Part shown: positions 1 to 11,010 of the stretch, one piece after another | Position numbering within the stretch: position 1 is the stretch's first letter | Layout of the letters: each line of letters starts with the position of its first letter | Assembly: GCA_001584585.1 (NCBI GenBank) | Contig: LSYV01000014.1 | Location: 1,669,789-1,733,788 of the forward strand | Source: Gonium pectorale | Lineage: Eukaryota; Chlorophyta; Chlorophyceae; Chlamydomonadales; Volvocaceae | DNA: 64,000 nt | Direction: 5' to 3' | Program-made: the position numbers and the translations under genes | Notes under the pieces: model-generated | The model's database searches: none | What the model saw: the letters and a program-made list of their open reading frames with translations, nothing else | What the model was told of the DNA's origin: nothing

Positions 1-1650
1 ACCGCCCGTGACGTCGCCGTGCGACACGTGGTGCAGAGCGGCTTGGGGAGGCACCTCTCCCTCCCGGCGGCCCTCCCGGCCGCCGCTGCTGCCGTCGGCA
101 CCACCGCCCGGCTCAAACCGCAGTGTCAGCAACAGCTGAACGCAGCCACGCACGCAAGCCAACGAGAACATCTCCAAGGGCCCGGCGCGTGTGTGACCAG
201 CGCCCTCACCGGCTGTGGTTGGTTCGGGTGTGGGGGTCACCGCCGGCTGCCGATTGCCGGTACCACTGCCGGCAGCAGCGTAGCCGGCGATGTCGACTGC
301 AGCGCCGGTGCCATCGGCGCCGATGTCGGGGGCGGCTTCGGCATTGATCTGCCGGATGGTTGCAGTGGCGGCGGACTGAATCTGCGGAGCGGCCTCTTCG
401 AATCCCAAGCCGCCGGTATGCCGGACCTTGAGGCTGACCACTAATAACGGGCGTCGGCGCGAGCGGTACAGAGCGGGTATGCCCCCGCCGCCGCACACTG
501 CAGCCCCCGCCCCGGACCTCGGGGGTGACCTTCGTGCCGGCGCTGGCTGCAGCTGGGGCCCCGCTAGCGGGTGCTCCACCGCGACGGTGCCCGCCCGTGC
601 GGAAGGCGGCTCGGCTGCTGAGGCGCTGCTTCCCTTCAACGCCTTCTCTGAGGATTCGCCGCCGCCGGCAGCGGCGCCGCCGCGAGACGGCGATCCCGAG
701 GAGACCGCCAGCTGTCGCAGGTAAGAGCGGTACTCCAGAAGGAGCGCGGTGACCTCCCAGCGCCGTACGACAACGTACGGTAGTACGGCAACCAGCACGA
801 AGCGCAGTGCTGCCCCCCATGGCCGCAAGCCTTGGATCGCAGCGGCTCCGTCGGCAGCCTTGCCGTGAGGCGGCAGTGGCAGTCTACGGATTACCGCTTG
901 CGCAAGGACTTCCATCGCGAACCAAAGGATTGGTCCCACACACAGTTGAGCGGAAGCTCGCAACTGAAAGGCGGAGGTAGGAGGGAAGCAAGGGGCGGGA
1001 TTCACGGCAAAGCCGCACACCTCCGACACTCTCTTGGTTAATCTGCAAGAAAGGCGGGCCAGCCTCAACGTGACGCGTGCACTCGCAATGAATTCTTGGA
1101 ACCGCGCCGCAACAATGCAAACGGTGGTAATCACTGACGCGCCGCCAACCGTACATACCGTACATACGAGGGCCGTACATACTCGCAGGGCGACGGTCGA
1201 CTTCTGAAAGAAGGTGGCCGCTTTCGTGAGGCGCAGCCGCATGTTGATCAAATACCACGTGCCGCCGAGCCCCAGGGGCAGTATCGTAGAAGTGAGTAGG
1301 CAGCTCCGCAAAAGCTCGTAGATTGGCCGGGAGGCCAGGGCCAGGGGCAGCAGCTGCACTAGCGAGTGGCCACAGCTCGCATAGTCCGCGGAGGCAGCCG
1401 GAGCCGGGGATCCAGCGCAGTGCCGGTTTTGAGCGTGTAATGCAGCTGGCGGGGATAAAGCGCGGCGCAGGCGAAGAGGCGTCTGAGCGGCAGGCTGCGG
1501 GGTCGAGGAGGGGCAGCTCCGCCTGCAGCGCAGAGTGCGGGCCGCCGCCCGTCGGGATGCTGACCGTGCGCTGCAGAAGTCGGGACGGTCACGCTGAGAA
1601 AATCAGGACGAGCTCCAGAAAGCTCAGGAGAAGCGTCACGTCCGTTCTGC
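1..1650 (-). pseudogene. Degenerate paralogue of the multi-pass membrane protein gene at 3551-8932, truncated by the window edge
   Basis: Read on the minus strand, this is a two-exon copy of the N-terminal half of the gene at 3551-8932. Exon 2 (963 down to the window edge) is fully open. It carries two membrane segments, with VAVLPYVVVRRWEV matching IAVLPYALVRYWDL of the intact gene, then IPALYRSRRR, VVSLKVRHT and EMFSLACVRGCVQLLLTLRF, which match IPALYHAHRD, LVSLKIRLP and EIVSTVCVPGCVHLLVTLR. Exon 1 (about 1650 down to 1183, donor GTATGT as in the paralogue) is damaged. An in-frame TGA lies at 1589-1591, after RTDVTLLLSFLELVLIFSA. A deletion of about 10 nt lies near 1472-1480 and a 1-nt deletion near 1396-1402. 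No start codon corresponding to the paralogue's is visible. The nucleotide match is strong in places, for example around 1495-1550 against 8662-8715. It could be a pseudogene, or a gene whose 5' end was rebuilt or missequenced; the open exon 2 suggests decay is recent. Confidence 0.72.
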
Positions 1651-1967
1651 AGCTGCCGTGCGCTGGCTGCGACTAATATCCTTGCCCTTTGGGTGCAAGG
1701 TTCAATTGGCAGAAGTTTGCGACGCGTCCTGACGTTGTGTGTCGCACTCGTTGATACCCGCATTGCCATGCACGGTTGAACGGCGAGTGGGACAAGCTTC
1801 GCGACCCTTCTACGCGGACCTTCCAAACATTTCCGCATACATTAAGTTGCGTCTGGGAGGCTAACATTATGGCGAAGCTCCTCAACTACTCTCTTCATAC
1901 AAGCATAGCATCGCAACTTGGACTAAGTTGAAGGTGGTGACGAAGAGTTGTATAAAAGCGATCGCCC

Positions 1968-1979
1968 GACCCGTGGGTC
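1968..1979. repeat. GACCCNNGGGTC palindrome, copy 1 (GACCCGTGGGTC)
   Basis: 12-bp palindromic word, intergenic; one of eight copies in the window. Confidence 0.7.
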
Positions 1980-2608
1980 GTGCTAGTTGGTTACGACGGC
2001 AGAGTGCCACAGGCTCCTTCAGCAAGTCAGGCCCAGCCTTACTTGCTGAACACGTTTGTGCCAGTGAAATGTAATAGCGGGAAGCGAACAGGCAGGCAGC
2101 GACATGACCGCACACACGTGGTCCGCACGCGACCAGGGAATGGATGCACGGGGAGGGAAGGGTGTCAGGCAGCAACGGTGTATGACAAGGAAATCTGTAT
2201 GTTCACAGACGCACAGATCGCTTTCAATATGATGTAGGCATGTGGCGATATCGGCGCTGCCAATCCCCGCACGCACTTGCGCTAGCGGCAAGCCACTCGA
2301 CGCGTCTCGACGCATGGTGAGCCACCCGGCCGCCAGAGGCGAGCTGCCCGGCGCAGTGGGCGCAGCAACATTTGCGGCAGCAGCGGTGCAAAGCATTGCG
2401 GCAAGGTGCCGACGCAGGAAAATACACACCCGAGGGCTGAGAGCTCGGTTGTGAGGAGCCGACGAAGTTGGGGTTGAAACTGGAAGCACGGTCTTAGTTT
2501 GCTGGATTCTGGATTCTGGATTCGAAATGCGAAGCAGTGCAACCGAGCACGTGAGTGGGCACGAAGCTTGGCCACGGTGCGTGCGGCCGGTCGCCTGGTG
2601 ATTTCACC

Positions 2609-2620
2609 GACCCCGGGGTC
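2609..2620. repeat. GACCCNNGGGTC palindrome, copy 2 (GACCCCGGGGTC)
   Basis: Perfect 12-bp palindrome, intergenic; one of eight copies in the window. Confidence 0.7.
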
Positions 2621-3325
2621 GGGGCGTCACGCTACGGAGCAAGAGGACAGAGCCGGAGGCCAGGCACAGTGTTTCACGTTGGCCCCGAGCCCCCGACAAG
2701 TCATTGCGGCGTCAACCTAGGGAGTGTACCGCTATATAGCCATCCAAGTCGCAGGTCGCCTGCCTGTCAGGGATAGTGCGTGCTGTGTGGGCGTGCAAAC
2801 GGTGTAATGCATCTGGTCTTTCCATTGCAGAATTCAAGGTACACAGTCATGACCAAGCGCACGACCCAGCATGAAACGGACGGCATCACAATGTATGCAG
2901 TGACTCGTGGTGCCCTACACCTCCATGGCAGCACAGGGTCATCGTAATTTATGTGATGCACCGCACCGTATTCATGAATCTACCGCACACCTTGAGGTCC
3001 GGACTCCTGCTGCTGTAGCGCGGTCAACAATGGTTCGGTACGTACGTTGCTATGATGTGTACAGCTACCAGCAGAAGCTAAATGTTCAGGGCCCGCCCTG
3101 CACCAGTATTCACATGTCACAACGGCCGCGCTTGTCGCACCTGCAGGATGCCCAACGGCAGGCTACGCAGAAGATCGCCCTTCTACCTTACTTCCGACAA
3201 TGCACACACGGTCAACGGGCAGCGGGAGCTGAAGGCGCTGACGCCAGGGGAGTAAGGTAGCACAAACGCCGTACGACGCATACGTACGCACAGCAATAAA
3301 AAGAAAGGCATGGATGTCGTACCCA

Positions 3326-3330
3326 TTACA
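3326..3330 (-). terminator. Probable polyadenylation signal TGTAA of the membrane protein gene
   Basis: TGTAA on the minus strand, about 220 nt downstream of the stop codon at 3551. TGTAA is the usual nuclear poly(A) signal of Chlamydomonas and its relatives. Confidence 0.5.
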
Positions 3331-3550
3331 ATATCATAACTGGTCTCAGGAGCATTTCCATTTCCATGACGCGCTGCGGCTCCAGTTAAGGCGCGTACTT
3401 GACATACATGTGCTCCCAGCTGCATGAGCTTGCAATGCACGCAGTATGGCCCGGTCTGCGTCCGCCTGTGATCGTACCTTCATTCCAATCTCTGCAAAGC
3501 ATCCCAGTAAACAACCCTCCGTGAACCTCTCCAGCCGTTAGAGATGGCAG

Positions 3551-6500
3551 TTACGAGAGGAACTTTGGCGGCTTGCCGTAGTAATGACCGTCGCCGCCGC
3601 CGCTAGCAGAGGCAGCGCTGCCGCCGGCGCCATCAGACGCATCCCCTGCAGCCGCTAGGTGGCGCACCGCACCCAGCTCGCCTCGCCGCATGCGCCGGAA
3701 GCGGCGGCGCAGGCGCAGGTCACTGGCAGCTGAAACCGCTATCGTGCCGGCGATGAAGGCGGCCGCGAATAGCAGCACGGACGGCCAGTGGCCTCGTACG
3801 TAATGGCGGCAGAGAAAGGACACGGGCACCAAGGTGACCAGCGTGACGCGCGCTTGCAGGTAGGGTGACAGCTGCAGGGTTGTGGGACAGTGGGAGGGTG
3901 CCAACGGGCAAGGCACACGGGTTGTGTGCGCTTCGTGCTCCACGCTGTCAGCACTCGCGCTAGTGACAATCACTTCGTCCGGTGTAAGCAGCGGCGGACG
4001 ACGGGCTGACAACACCGCGCAGCTGCCACAGACGTGCCGCGAAGCTGTCAAGCAATCTGAAAAGACCCCTGCAGCCCGCACGTATGATAGCATGGAGGCC
4101 CTAATGGTGGGTTACGACAATACGACAGCGGCATCCTCCACGAGCCACGCGGCGCCCACCTGGAACATCGCCGGCTCCCACACGCAGAAGATGACCCAGT
4201 ACAGCAACGGCCGCCGGCGGAAAACAAGTGTCCAGGTTACCGGCACCGCCAGCAGCGGGCCGCCGAGTGGGGGCAGCGGCATCAGCATTAGGAGGTACAC
4301 CGCCGAGTCCAGCCACCCACGGAGCTGCAGCAGCAGGTTGCGGCGCCTGCGGGCCGTCAAGGGAGCACGGAGGGAAACGCACGGAATGGATGGGAAAAGC
4401 GACGGGGCCCTTTGGGGTCAGGTTGTTCGCAGACCCGTTGGCGTGGAGATGGGTGCGCGATACGCGATACGGGTCACAGGGCACAGTGAAAGCTGCGCCC
4501 GGCGCGCGTCAAAGGAAATGCATGGTTGTGAAGCGCAGGAAGCTCCCGGCCCGTGACTTACGTGCGGTGCAGCCGGGTGAGCGACAGCACCGCGACACTC
4601 AGGCCGCGCGCACAGCACATTAATGTCCCGTCCGTCGCACATGCCGTCCCCTGCTATACAAGCCAGACAGCCAGCAGCAGCCAGCCATTCAGCCCATCAC
4701 GCCAACAAACAAAGGATGACACGTGTATGCCATAGCTAGCCCGCCGCGCGCATGATGAATCCCAAACCCTGGGCGCCACTCACGTGCGGTGCAGCGGGGT
4801 GAGCGACAGTGCGAGCAGAAGCAGGATCGCCGCCAGGAAGAGATCCTGAGAGGCCATCTGCAGCCGCCACGGCGCCGGCGGCTCCGCGGCCACCGCCGCC
4901 AGCGGCGGCGTCTGCGGCAGCGCGTCGATCTCGTGCGCACGGCGAACGATCACGGCTCGCATTCCGGCATTCAGCAGCAGCGCCATGCGATCCAGCCCCA
5001 CAAGCTGGTCCGCCTTGAAGTCCTGGTAGGCGGCCTCCAGCGCCGGCGGCTGGAAGCCTCGAAGCAGCGCCCGCAGCCACCAGGCCGGACCCGGATGCAG
5101 CGGAGTCGAGGCAAGGGCGTCGCCGCCAGCCAGACCAGAGGGCCAGGAGGACTCACGTGGGGGAGGAGCGAGCGTGTCGCGACCCAGAGTGGTCCGTGAC
5201 CTCCCGGGGCCACCGCTTTCGCTGCCAGCGCAAGGTGGGGCATCTATCCCCCCTTCGCAGGCGAGGCGGCGCTGGGCTGCATCGCCGACCTTGCCGGGGC
5301 CCTCGCCGGCGAAGGAGGCCTCCGCGGTCCCGGCCGACGACACCATGACCTCGTCTGGCAGAACGACACCAGCGGTGCAATCTCCCATGCCTTCGCCACT
5401 GGCGTAAGCCTGCAGGCCCGCCGAAGGGCGCACTCCGCCGCACGCCTCCAGGGCCCGCACCGCCTCCCCCAGGCACACGTCCATGCTCCGGGATGCGAAC
5501 AGCCGCAGCAGGCCGTCAAAGACCCGCGGTTCCATGCGGGGGTGTGGTGGCGGTGTCGGTGGGCGCTCCTTCGTGCGCTCTTCGGGCCCCGCCGGCGCAC
5601 CACAGCTGAACGGCGGCACGCCGAGCAGGCTGCCCATGTCGTACGCCACGTCATGGAGGCCGCTTGTCACCACATCCGCGGCGGCTGCCGCCAGCACGAG
5701 GGCCTGCCGATCCTGTCCTCCCGCCTGCTGGTACAGCAGCCCGTCCAGGCAGGCTACGGCCTCCGCGGCCAGCACCTCCTCGTGCAGCCACCGGATCTCT
5801 TGCGCAGCGGCGGGAGGCAGAACCAGCAGCGGAAGCGACGCCAAGGGCGCCGCCGTCGCTGAGGCCGACGGCAGCGCACCAGCAGCTACGGGTGACTCCC
5901 CGCGAGGTGGCAGGACATGCAGAACCAGAGCCCCAGGGGTGCGTCGAGCAGCGGGCGGGAGGGGCAGCCTGCAAGGAAGGTTGCGGTTGAACAATCACAC
6001 GCAAGCACCGCTGCATGACGGGGAAAGCATGTGAGCATGTAAGCGTGAATTTAGAGGCAAAACGTGTGGAGGCCGTCCGTTTATTGCAAAGATGGGCCTT
6101 AGTCAGTTTAGTGCGGCTTCGCATGTTCGTCGCAGCCCAATGGAGGCCGTCCGTTTATTGCAAAGAAGGGCTTTACTGCGGCTTCGCATGTTCGTCGCAG
6201 CGTGAGCTACCGGTAAGTACTGCAATGCGGGCACCCAGGCATCCCAGTGTAAACGTCGAGTCGCAGAGAAAGTCGATAAAGCCAGCAAAGACATGCCGAC
6301 CTGAGTGCGACGGCCTCTCCTCCGCTCCGGCCAGCTGCATGGTCTGGATTGCACGACATGAAGCAGGGATTGAAGACGTCATCCAGAAAGACCTGCTGCC
6401 GAAGCCCCCACTGACCCGTGGGTCCGGCGGCCACCACACAGCGGAGCAAAACCAGCTGGCGGCCCGCCGGCACGCGCACCACCACCAGGGCCACCTCCGC

Positions 6501-8932
6501 CGCCGGTGCTGCCTCCGCGCTGCGGCCAGTCGTCCGCTGCGCTTGTGTGTCGCCCGCGGACGCGTCTACCGCTGCAAGGGGCACGGCCGGCGGCCAGACA
6601 AGCGCGGCTTCCACATGGCCACTCATAAGCCCGCCCCCGCCGGCGTCCGCATCGGAGGCACAGCCCGCCGTGACAGCCTGCAGCGCCTGCCGCAGCGCAC
6701 CCTCCACCACTTCCAGGCCGATGCCGCTGCTGTCACCATGGCCGCCACAGTCGCCAATGGAGGGCGCGGTAGCAGCACCATGGCCGCCGGCGCTGCCGGC
6801 TGGAGTCCCATCCACATCCAGGTGATGCAGGCAGATGCTGGCACCACCGTTGCCGCCTCTGGCGCCGACCCCGCCGCCTCTGCAGCCAGCCTCCGCTCCG
6901 TTGGCAGCTGCGGCGTTACCGCCACCGATGGGGCCCCCGCAGCGGAGTGTGACCAGCAGGTGCACACAGCCTGGTACGCACACCGTTGAGACAATCTCCA
7001 AGGGTTCTCCGGGACCCGCTTGTGGTGCGCCGCCTCCGTTCGCCGCGCCAGCATCGCTAGGGGCGGCCGGGGCGGTTGCGGCGTTGACTCGTTTGACGGC
7101 AGCCGCCACGATAGGCTGGATTCGCGCGGCTGCGTGCTCAAACTGTACGCCCCTAGGCAGCCGTATCTTGAGGCTGACCAGGACCTGGTCTCGGTGCGCG
7201 TGGTACAGGGCTGGTATGTTGGGCGGGCGGGCCGCAGCAGCCGCTGCCAAGGCGCCGAGGTCCAGCACCGCTTCGGCGCCGTCGCCGCGCCGGGGAGCCA
7301 CGGCCCCTGACGCAGCAAGCAGCCCCTGTCCGAGGGCCGTGGAGAGTTCTCTTTCCGCTGGAAGGGACGTGTTCAAAGAACGCAAACGGCTTGAGGGCCC
7401 CGCATGAAGGCTGTCTCCAGGGCGGACGCCCGTCCGTGCTGAGCTGCTTTCGGTCGGTCCGTTGGGCGGCTCAGCCGCTGCGGCTGCGGGCAACATCTCC
7501 GCAGGCGACGATGATGCCCCCGAAGCCGAAACTCCTGCTCCGCGACCGAGTGCGCTGTTGCCAGCGCCCCTTGTCGCGTTATGCAGCAGCGAGGAACAGC
7601 CGCCGACCCACGGGTCGCTGTCGCCGACACTGCTCTTGGGCGTGCTGCCCGCGGCCCTGCCGCCGGTCGTGCTGGCGGCGCCGCAGCCGGCGAGAAGCGG
7701 CGGGCCACGAGCGCCTATCATGTGCCGTACATAGGCATGGTACGCCGGCCGGCGCACCGCGAGATCCCAGTACCGTACGAGAGCGTACGGCAGTACGGCA
7801 ATGAGCATGAAGTATAGCACCGCCTCTGAAGGGCGTATAGGGTGTCCCGGCACCGGCGCCAGGCGCTGCTCCACCAGAAGCATGGTGATGATCGTCGAGA
7901 GACAGAGGAGCAGCCCAGACGAGAGCTGGGCCGCGGCCGGAAGCTGCGCGAAGGCAGGCAGCGGGAGCGGGTTTAGGGGCAGAGTCATTAATGCCGCCGT
8001 GTCCTTCAACATACGCTTGCACCTGAAAGCAGGTCCCTCGGTATGAGCCCTGCCCGAACAAGAATGAAGGGCACTTACTTCATTAACCCAGCGGGAATTC
8101 TAATGAGCGGCTGCGCCCGGCGCTCCGGCCCCGAACAGCACGATGCTGGGCGCCAAACAGAATCGACAGGATGCTGCATGCAGGCGACCACCAACAGTCC
8201 TGGCCGCTCCGCTGGCCGTACCCCTCACACGGCCACACATATACACACCGCACACGCTCAGTACGGAAGGGTACATGCCATACATACCCGCAGCACGACG
8301 AGGGACTTCCAGGCGAAGTAAATCGCCATCGTGAGGCGGCGCTCCGGGCCGCTGAAGTACCCCGCCCCGCCCAGCGCGAGCAGGCCAACTGGCGCCCGTG
8401 CGGCAGCGACTATGGAGCCAAGGACAGGTCCAAGGCCAAGTAATGTGATGAAAAGGCAACGATGGCGAAGGTAAAGTGGCCTCGCGGCGAGGGCGAGGAT
8501 CAGCACCAGCAGGTGTGGCACCACGTGACCAACATTGCCGTAGTCTGCGAGCCGCAGCCGGATCCAGGGGTCAACGGCAGTCCCCGTTCGGAGGGCGTAG
8601 ACACACTGCACGGCGTTCGGCGCGGCGCAGGGGAAGGCGGCCAGCACGGCGTCTGCGCGGCGGGCTGCGGGGTCGAGGAGGGGCAGCTCCGCCTGCAGCG
8701 CAGAGTGCGGGCCGCCACCCGTCGGGACGCAGAGCGCACGCTGCATCAGCTGTGTAATATGCGGCGTGCACATGGTGAGGACCTCTAGCAGCAGCATGAC
8801 CACGTCGGTCCGGTAGGCGCGGCGCGCGAACCAGGCTGCGAAGGAGAGCGGTCGCGTGTGAGGCGGCGATGCGAAGGCGACTGCCGAGGACGCCACTGCG
8901 TCGGCGCAGGGCGCCAAGGCGGCTACCGGCAT
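3551..8932 (-). CDS. Large multi-pass membrane protein of unknown family, 5 exons, about 1338 aa
   Basis: Exons in transcript order are 8932-8288, 7943-6301, 5968-4784, 4346-4124 and 3871-3551. Reading phases join without a stop, giving 1339 codons including TAA; the exon 2 donor (GTCGGC) is the least certain site. Hydrophobic segments cluster at both ends. At the N-terminus they include HLLVLILALAARPLYL, a segment around LLGLGPVLGSIVAA, SSGLLLCLSTIITMLL and FMLIAVLPYALV. At the C-terminus they include LFLAAILLLLALSL, YLLMLMPLPPLGG, LLYWVIFCVWEPAMF, VTLVTLVPVSFLC and SVLLFAAAFIAGTIAVSAA. The long middle is mostly Ala/Gly/Ser-rich, with conserved islands IPALYHAHRD, LVSLKIRLP, EIVSTVCVPGCVHLLVTLR, ALVLHVLPPRG and PLLVLPPAAAQEIRWLHEE. 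These islands are shared with the pseudogene at 1-1650 as far as that copy extends. I do not recognise the family; the GCV-x-L island resembles C-terminal stretches of green-lineage SBP-type proteins only vaguely. The start ATG at 8932 is the first in its exon, but an upstream exon cannot be excluded. The protein is probably an integral membrane protein. Confidence 0.72.
4560..4587 (-). repeat. Duplicated exon end and splice donor, copy in intron 3
   Basis: A 28-bp block nearly identical to 4782-4809, which is the end of exon 3 with its GTGAGT donor. The copy inside the downstream intron reads LSLTRLHRT followed by GTAAGT, so it keeps both the coding sense and a good donor. It may be a remnant of a local duplication or an alternative splice site. 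Confidence 0.55.
6067..6201. repeat. Tandem duplication (about 60-70 bp, two imperfect copies) in intron 2
   Basis: The block starting TGGAGGCCGTCCGTTTATTG and ending CTTCGCATGTTCGTCGCAGC occurs at 6067-6136 and again at 6141-6201. The second copy lacks about 9 bp in the middle. It lies in the intron between the exons ending at 6301 and starting at 5968. Confidence 0.8.
6413..6424. repeat. GACCCNNGGGTC palindrome, copy 3 (GACCCGTGGGTC)
   Basis: Inside exon 2 of the membrane protein gene, where it encodes part of GPTGQ; one of eight copies. Confidence 0.7.
7605..7616. repeat. GACCCNNGGGTC palindrome, copy 4 (GACCCACGGGTC)
   Basis: Inside exon 2 of the membrane protein gene, where it encodes DPWV, a different reading from copy 3; one of eight copies. 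Confidence 0.7.
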
Positions 8933-11010
8933 TACTAGCGAGCGAGCGGCCGGCGCCGGGGCTTTTGGCGGACAGACGCTAGACGCCAGGTCGGAAATGC
9001 AAAAAGGTTAGCTAGGCTTGTGCCTGAACGCCACACGCAAAAAAAACTGGTGTGGTGAGGTGTGCAGCAGTCAGTTGACGACGCGGAAAGGTTAGGCCGG
9101 CATGACGAAGACGTTCATTAGAGAAGCCTGATTAGCATATTATATGTTTGCTACTAGATGCTTACTGTCTGCATAGAGAAGGTTCTGCTCAGGCCGACCC
9201 GAGGGTCTTCCCGCGTCTTACTTACGTAACGACTAGTCTGGCACGCCTTCTGGCATACGCTCTCGTCTTTACGCTCCCGATTACGACGTGATTGCGAAAG
9301 GCCCGTGCACAAGTCACGTCAGACGCATAGCTCTGACACCCGACGGGCATGGTCGAGAGCGGCCGGCGATTCCTCAGCGGCTCCCCTTCCTATCCCATTC
9401 CCCGGTGGACCGCGCCGGAACCCCTACCCTCTCCTGGAAGGATTGCCTGCTTCCTACCAGGTACAGCGGTGACTGCAGACTGATTCCGGTCCTGCTCGCA
9501 TGCACTAGCGGTGTGGCCAGGTAGCTGCGGGGGGCTGAGAGACAGGGCTGAGGTTTCAGCGGCTCCGAGTAGCAAGGCAGCGGCCTCAAAAGCCGGCGGC
9601 GGATATTGCGTATGCTTCCGGGACCTTGCCCGTTCGTCCCATACTGTACCCGCATTGTTCCTCGGCTACTGTGGAGGCGATCGAGAGAAGCGGGGTGGGA
9701 TGCTTTCGTAGCTGGAGCCGTGGCTGGAGCACGAGCACTCCATGGCAGCGGGCTCAAATCGCTGTTGGGTGGTCATGCGCGCACTCATTACGTCATTTCA
9801 ACAGACCGGCGGCCGCCTGTCCCGTGTCAGCCGTCCAGCCACCCGGCCAAGATCGCAGTGTTCATGCAAGGACCCACCCAGCACACAATCGACAGGATCG
9901 ACAGCACAGAGCTGCATGGGAGGATCCGCCGGCGCACAATTCCTTATCTTAAGGACTAAGCTGTACGGCAGTACAGCACATGTGTCCAGGAGCCCACGTG
10001 GGCATACAGCGGAAGTCTTCCCTTCCGACCTCACCTACACGTAGCATGAAGAGGCACCGTCCTCGCAAACGCCCTTCATGTGTTTATTAATGGAGTAACC
10101 CGCAATGCCAACACAGGAACAGCCGCCATTGCGGCCGCCATCATTTGCTAAACATTAAATGGCAAACGCACCGACCCTTCACTCCTTAACATCCCTTTGG
10201 GTGCCATCCATGTCACGCCATGGACATCGCACCAAGAGGTGACGTAACTGGTGCCCTTGAAGCACCAACAACAACCCGCCAGCATCCACTTATGGAGCCC
10301 AAGCGCGACAGAGATTGAACACATGAAGCTGCTCCGAGCAAGCAGAAGCACACATGCACTAGTCCGGGGGAAATCGGGCCATGGGAGTCGCTCCCGTGAA
10401 AACGGCACCATGCACCCGGGTCTGCGGACCGAAACTGCAGGCCCAAAGCGCGGAACCGAATTCCAACCAACCTGCCCGAGGATGCCAGTCATGCCAGCAT
10501 GTACGGGCACGGTGGCAGAGCGCGAGATCGGAAACGTACACAATCGCAGCAGTAGCCGCACGATCCGGGGACCGAAATCACGGCGATGTTACGCGATGGA
10601 CCTGGTCTGGACGCACGTAGCAACAGGCAACCGATACGCGTGCGGCCGCATGACGTATGCGTATGCCTAAGGGTCTCGCGAGCTATGCAGCACTACTGCC
10701 TCTCTCTTGACCCTTCCGCCCACCTCAGCGTTCTGCTTGCAGGATCATTTTAGGAACGCTGGCGGCAGCTTGGAGCAGGCCTCGCCATAGATGCAGCTGA
10801 TGGGGATGTCGAGGGGAGGAACAGAGCCCACTTCCTACCCCACAGACCCGCATTTCCACGGTGCTAACGTAGGCAGTTCTCATTCACTTTCTTTATGTTT
10901 TTTCATGTTTAATTAACCACTCAAGCAACGAATGCCTGCAGCTGTATATCCGACCCGCACCCAAGCCGCACTGCAGCCGTATGATTCGCAACTTGTGCCG
11001 TATAGAGTAC
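8933..11010. other. Intergenic region between the membrane protein gene 5' end and the first cyclase gene 3' end
   Basis: No coding region is recognised; only short, motif-free ORFs on both strands. It should hold the promoter of the membrane protein gene (right of 8932) and the 3' UTR of the cyclase gene (left of 11011). GC is lower than in the neighbouring exons, and an AT-rich stretch lies at 10880-10920. No TGTAA motif was found close to the cyclase stop. Confidence 0.5.
9196..9207. repeat. GACCCNNGGGTC palindrome, copy 5 (GACCCGAGGGTC)
   Basis: Intergenic, about 265 bp upstream of the membrane protein start codon; one of eight copies. Confidence 0.6.

Larger units (their letters stand above)
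1660..3325. other. Intergenic region, no gene recognised
   Basis: Only short ORFs without conserved motifs or convincing splice structure are present. It contains two of the GACCCNNGGGTC palindromes (1968-1979 and 2609-2620) and a small tandem repeat of GGATTCT near 2503-2522. The left end should include the former promoter of the pseudogene at 1-1650. The right end leads into the 3' region of the membrane protein gene. Confidence 0.5.

Noticed and set aside
4112..4484. 127-codon minus-strand ORF in the frame reading MPCDPYRVSRT
   Set aside because: Overlaps exon 4 of the membrane protein gene in a different frame; the phase-consistent frame gives membrane segments instead.
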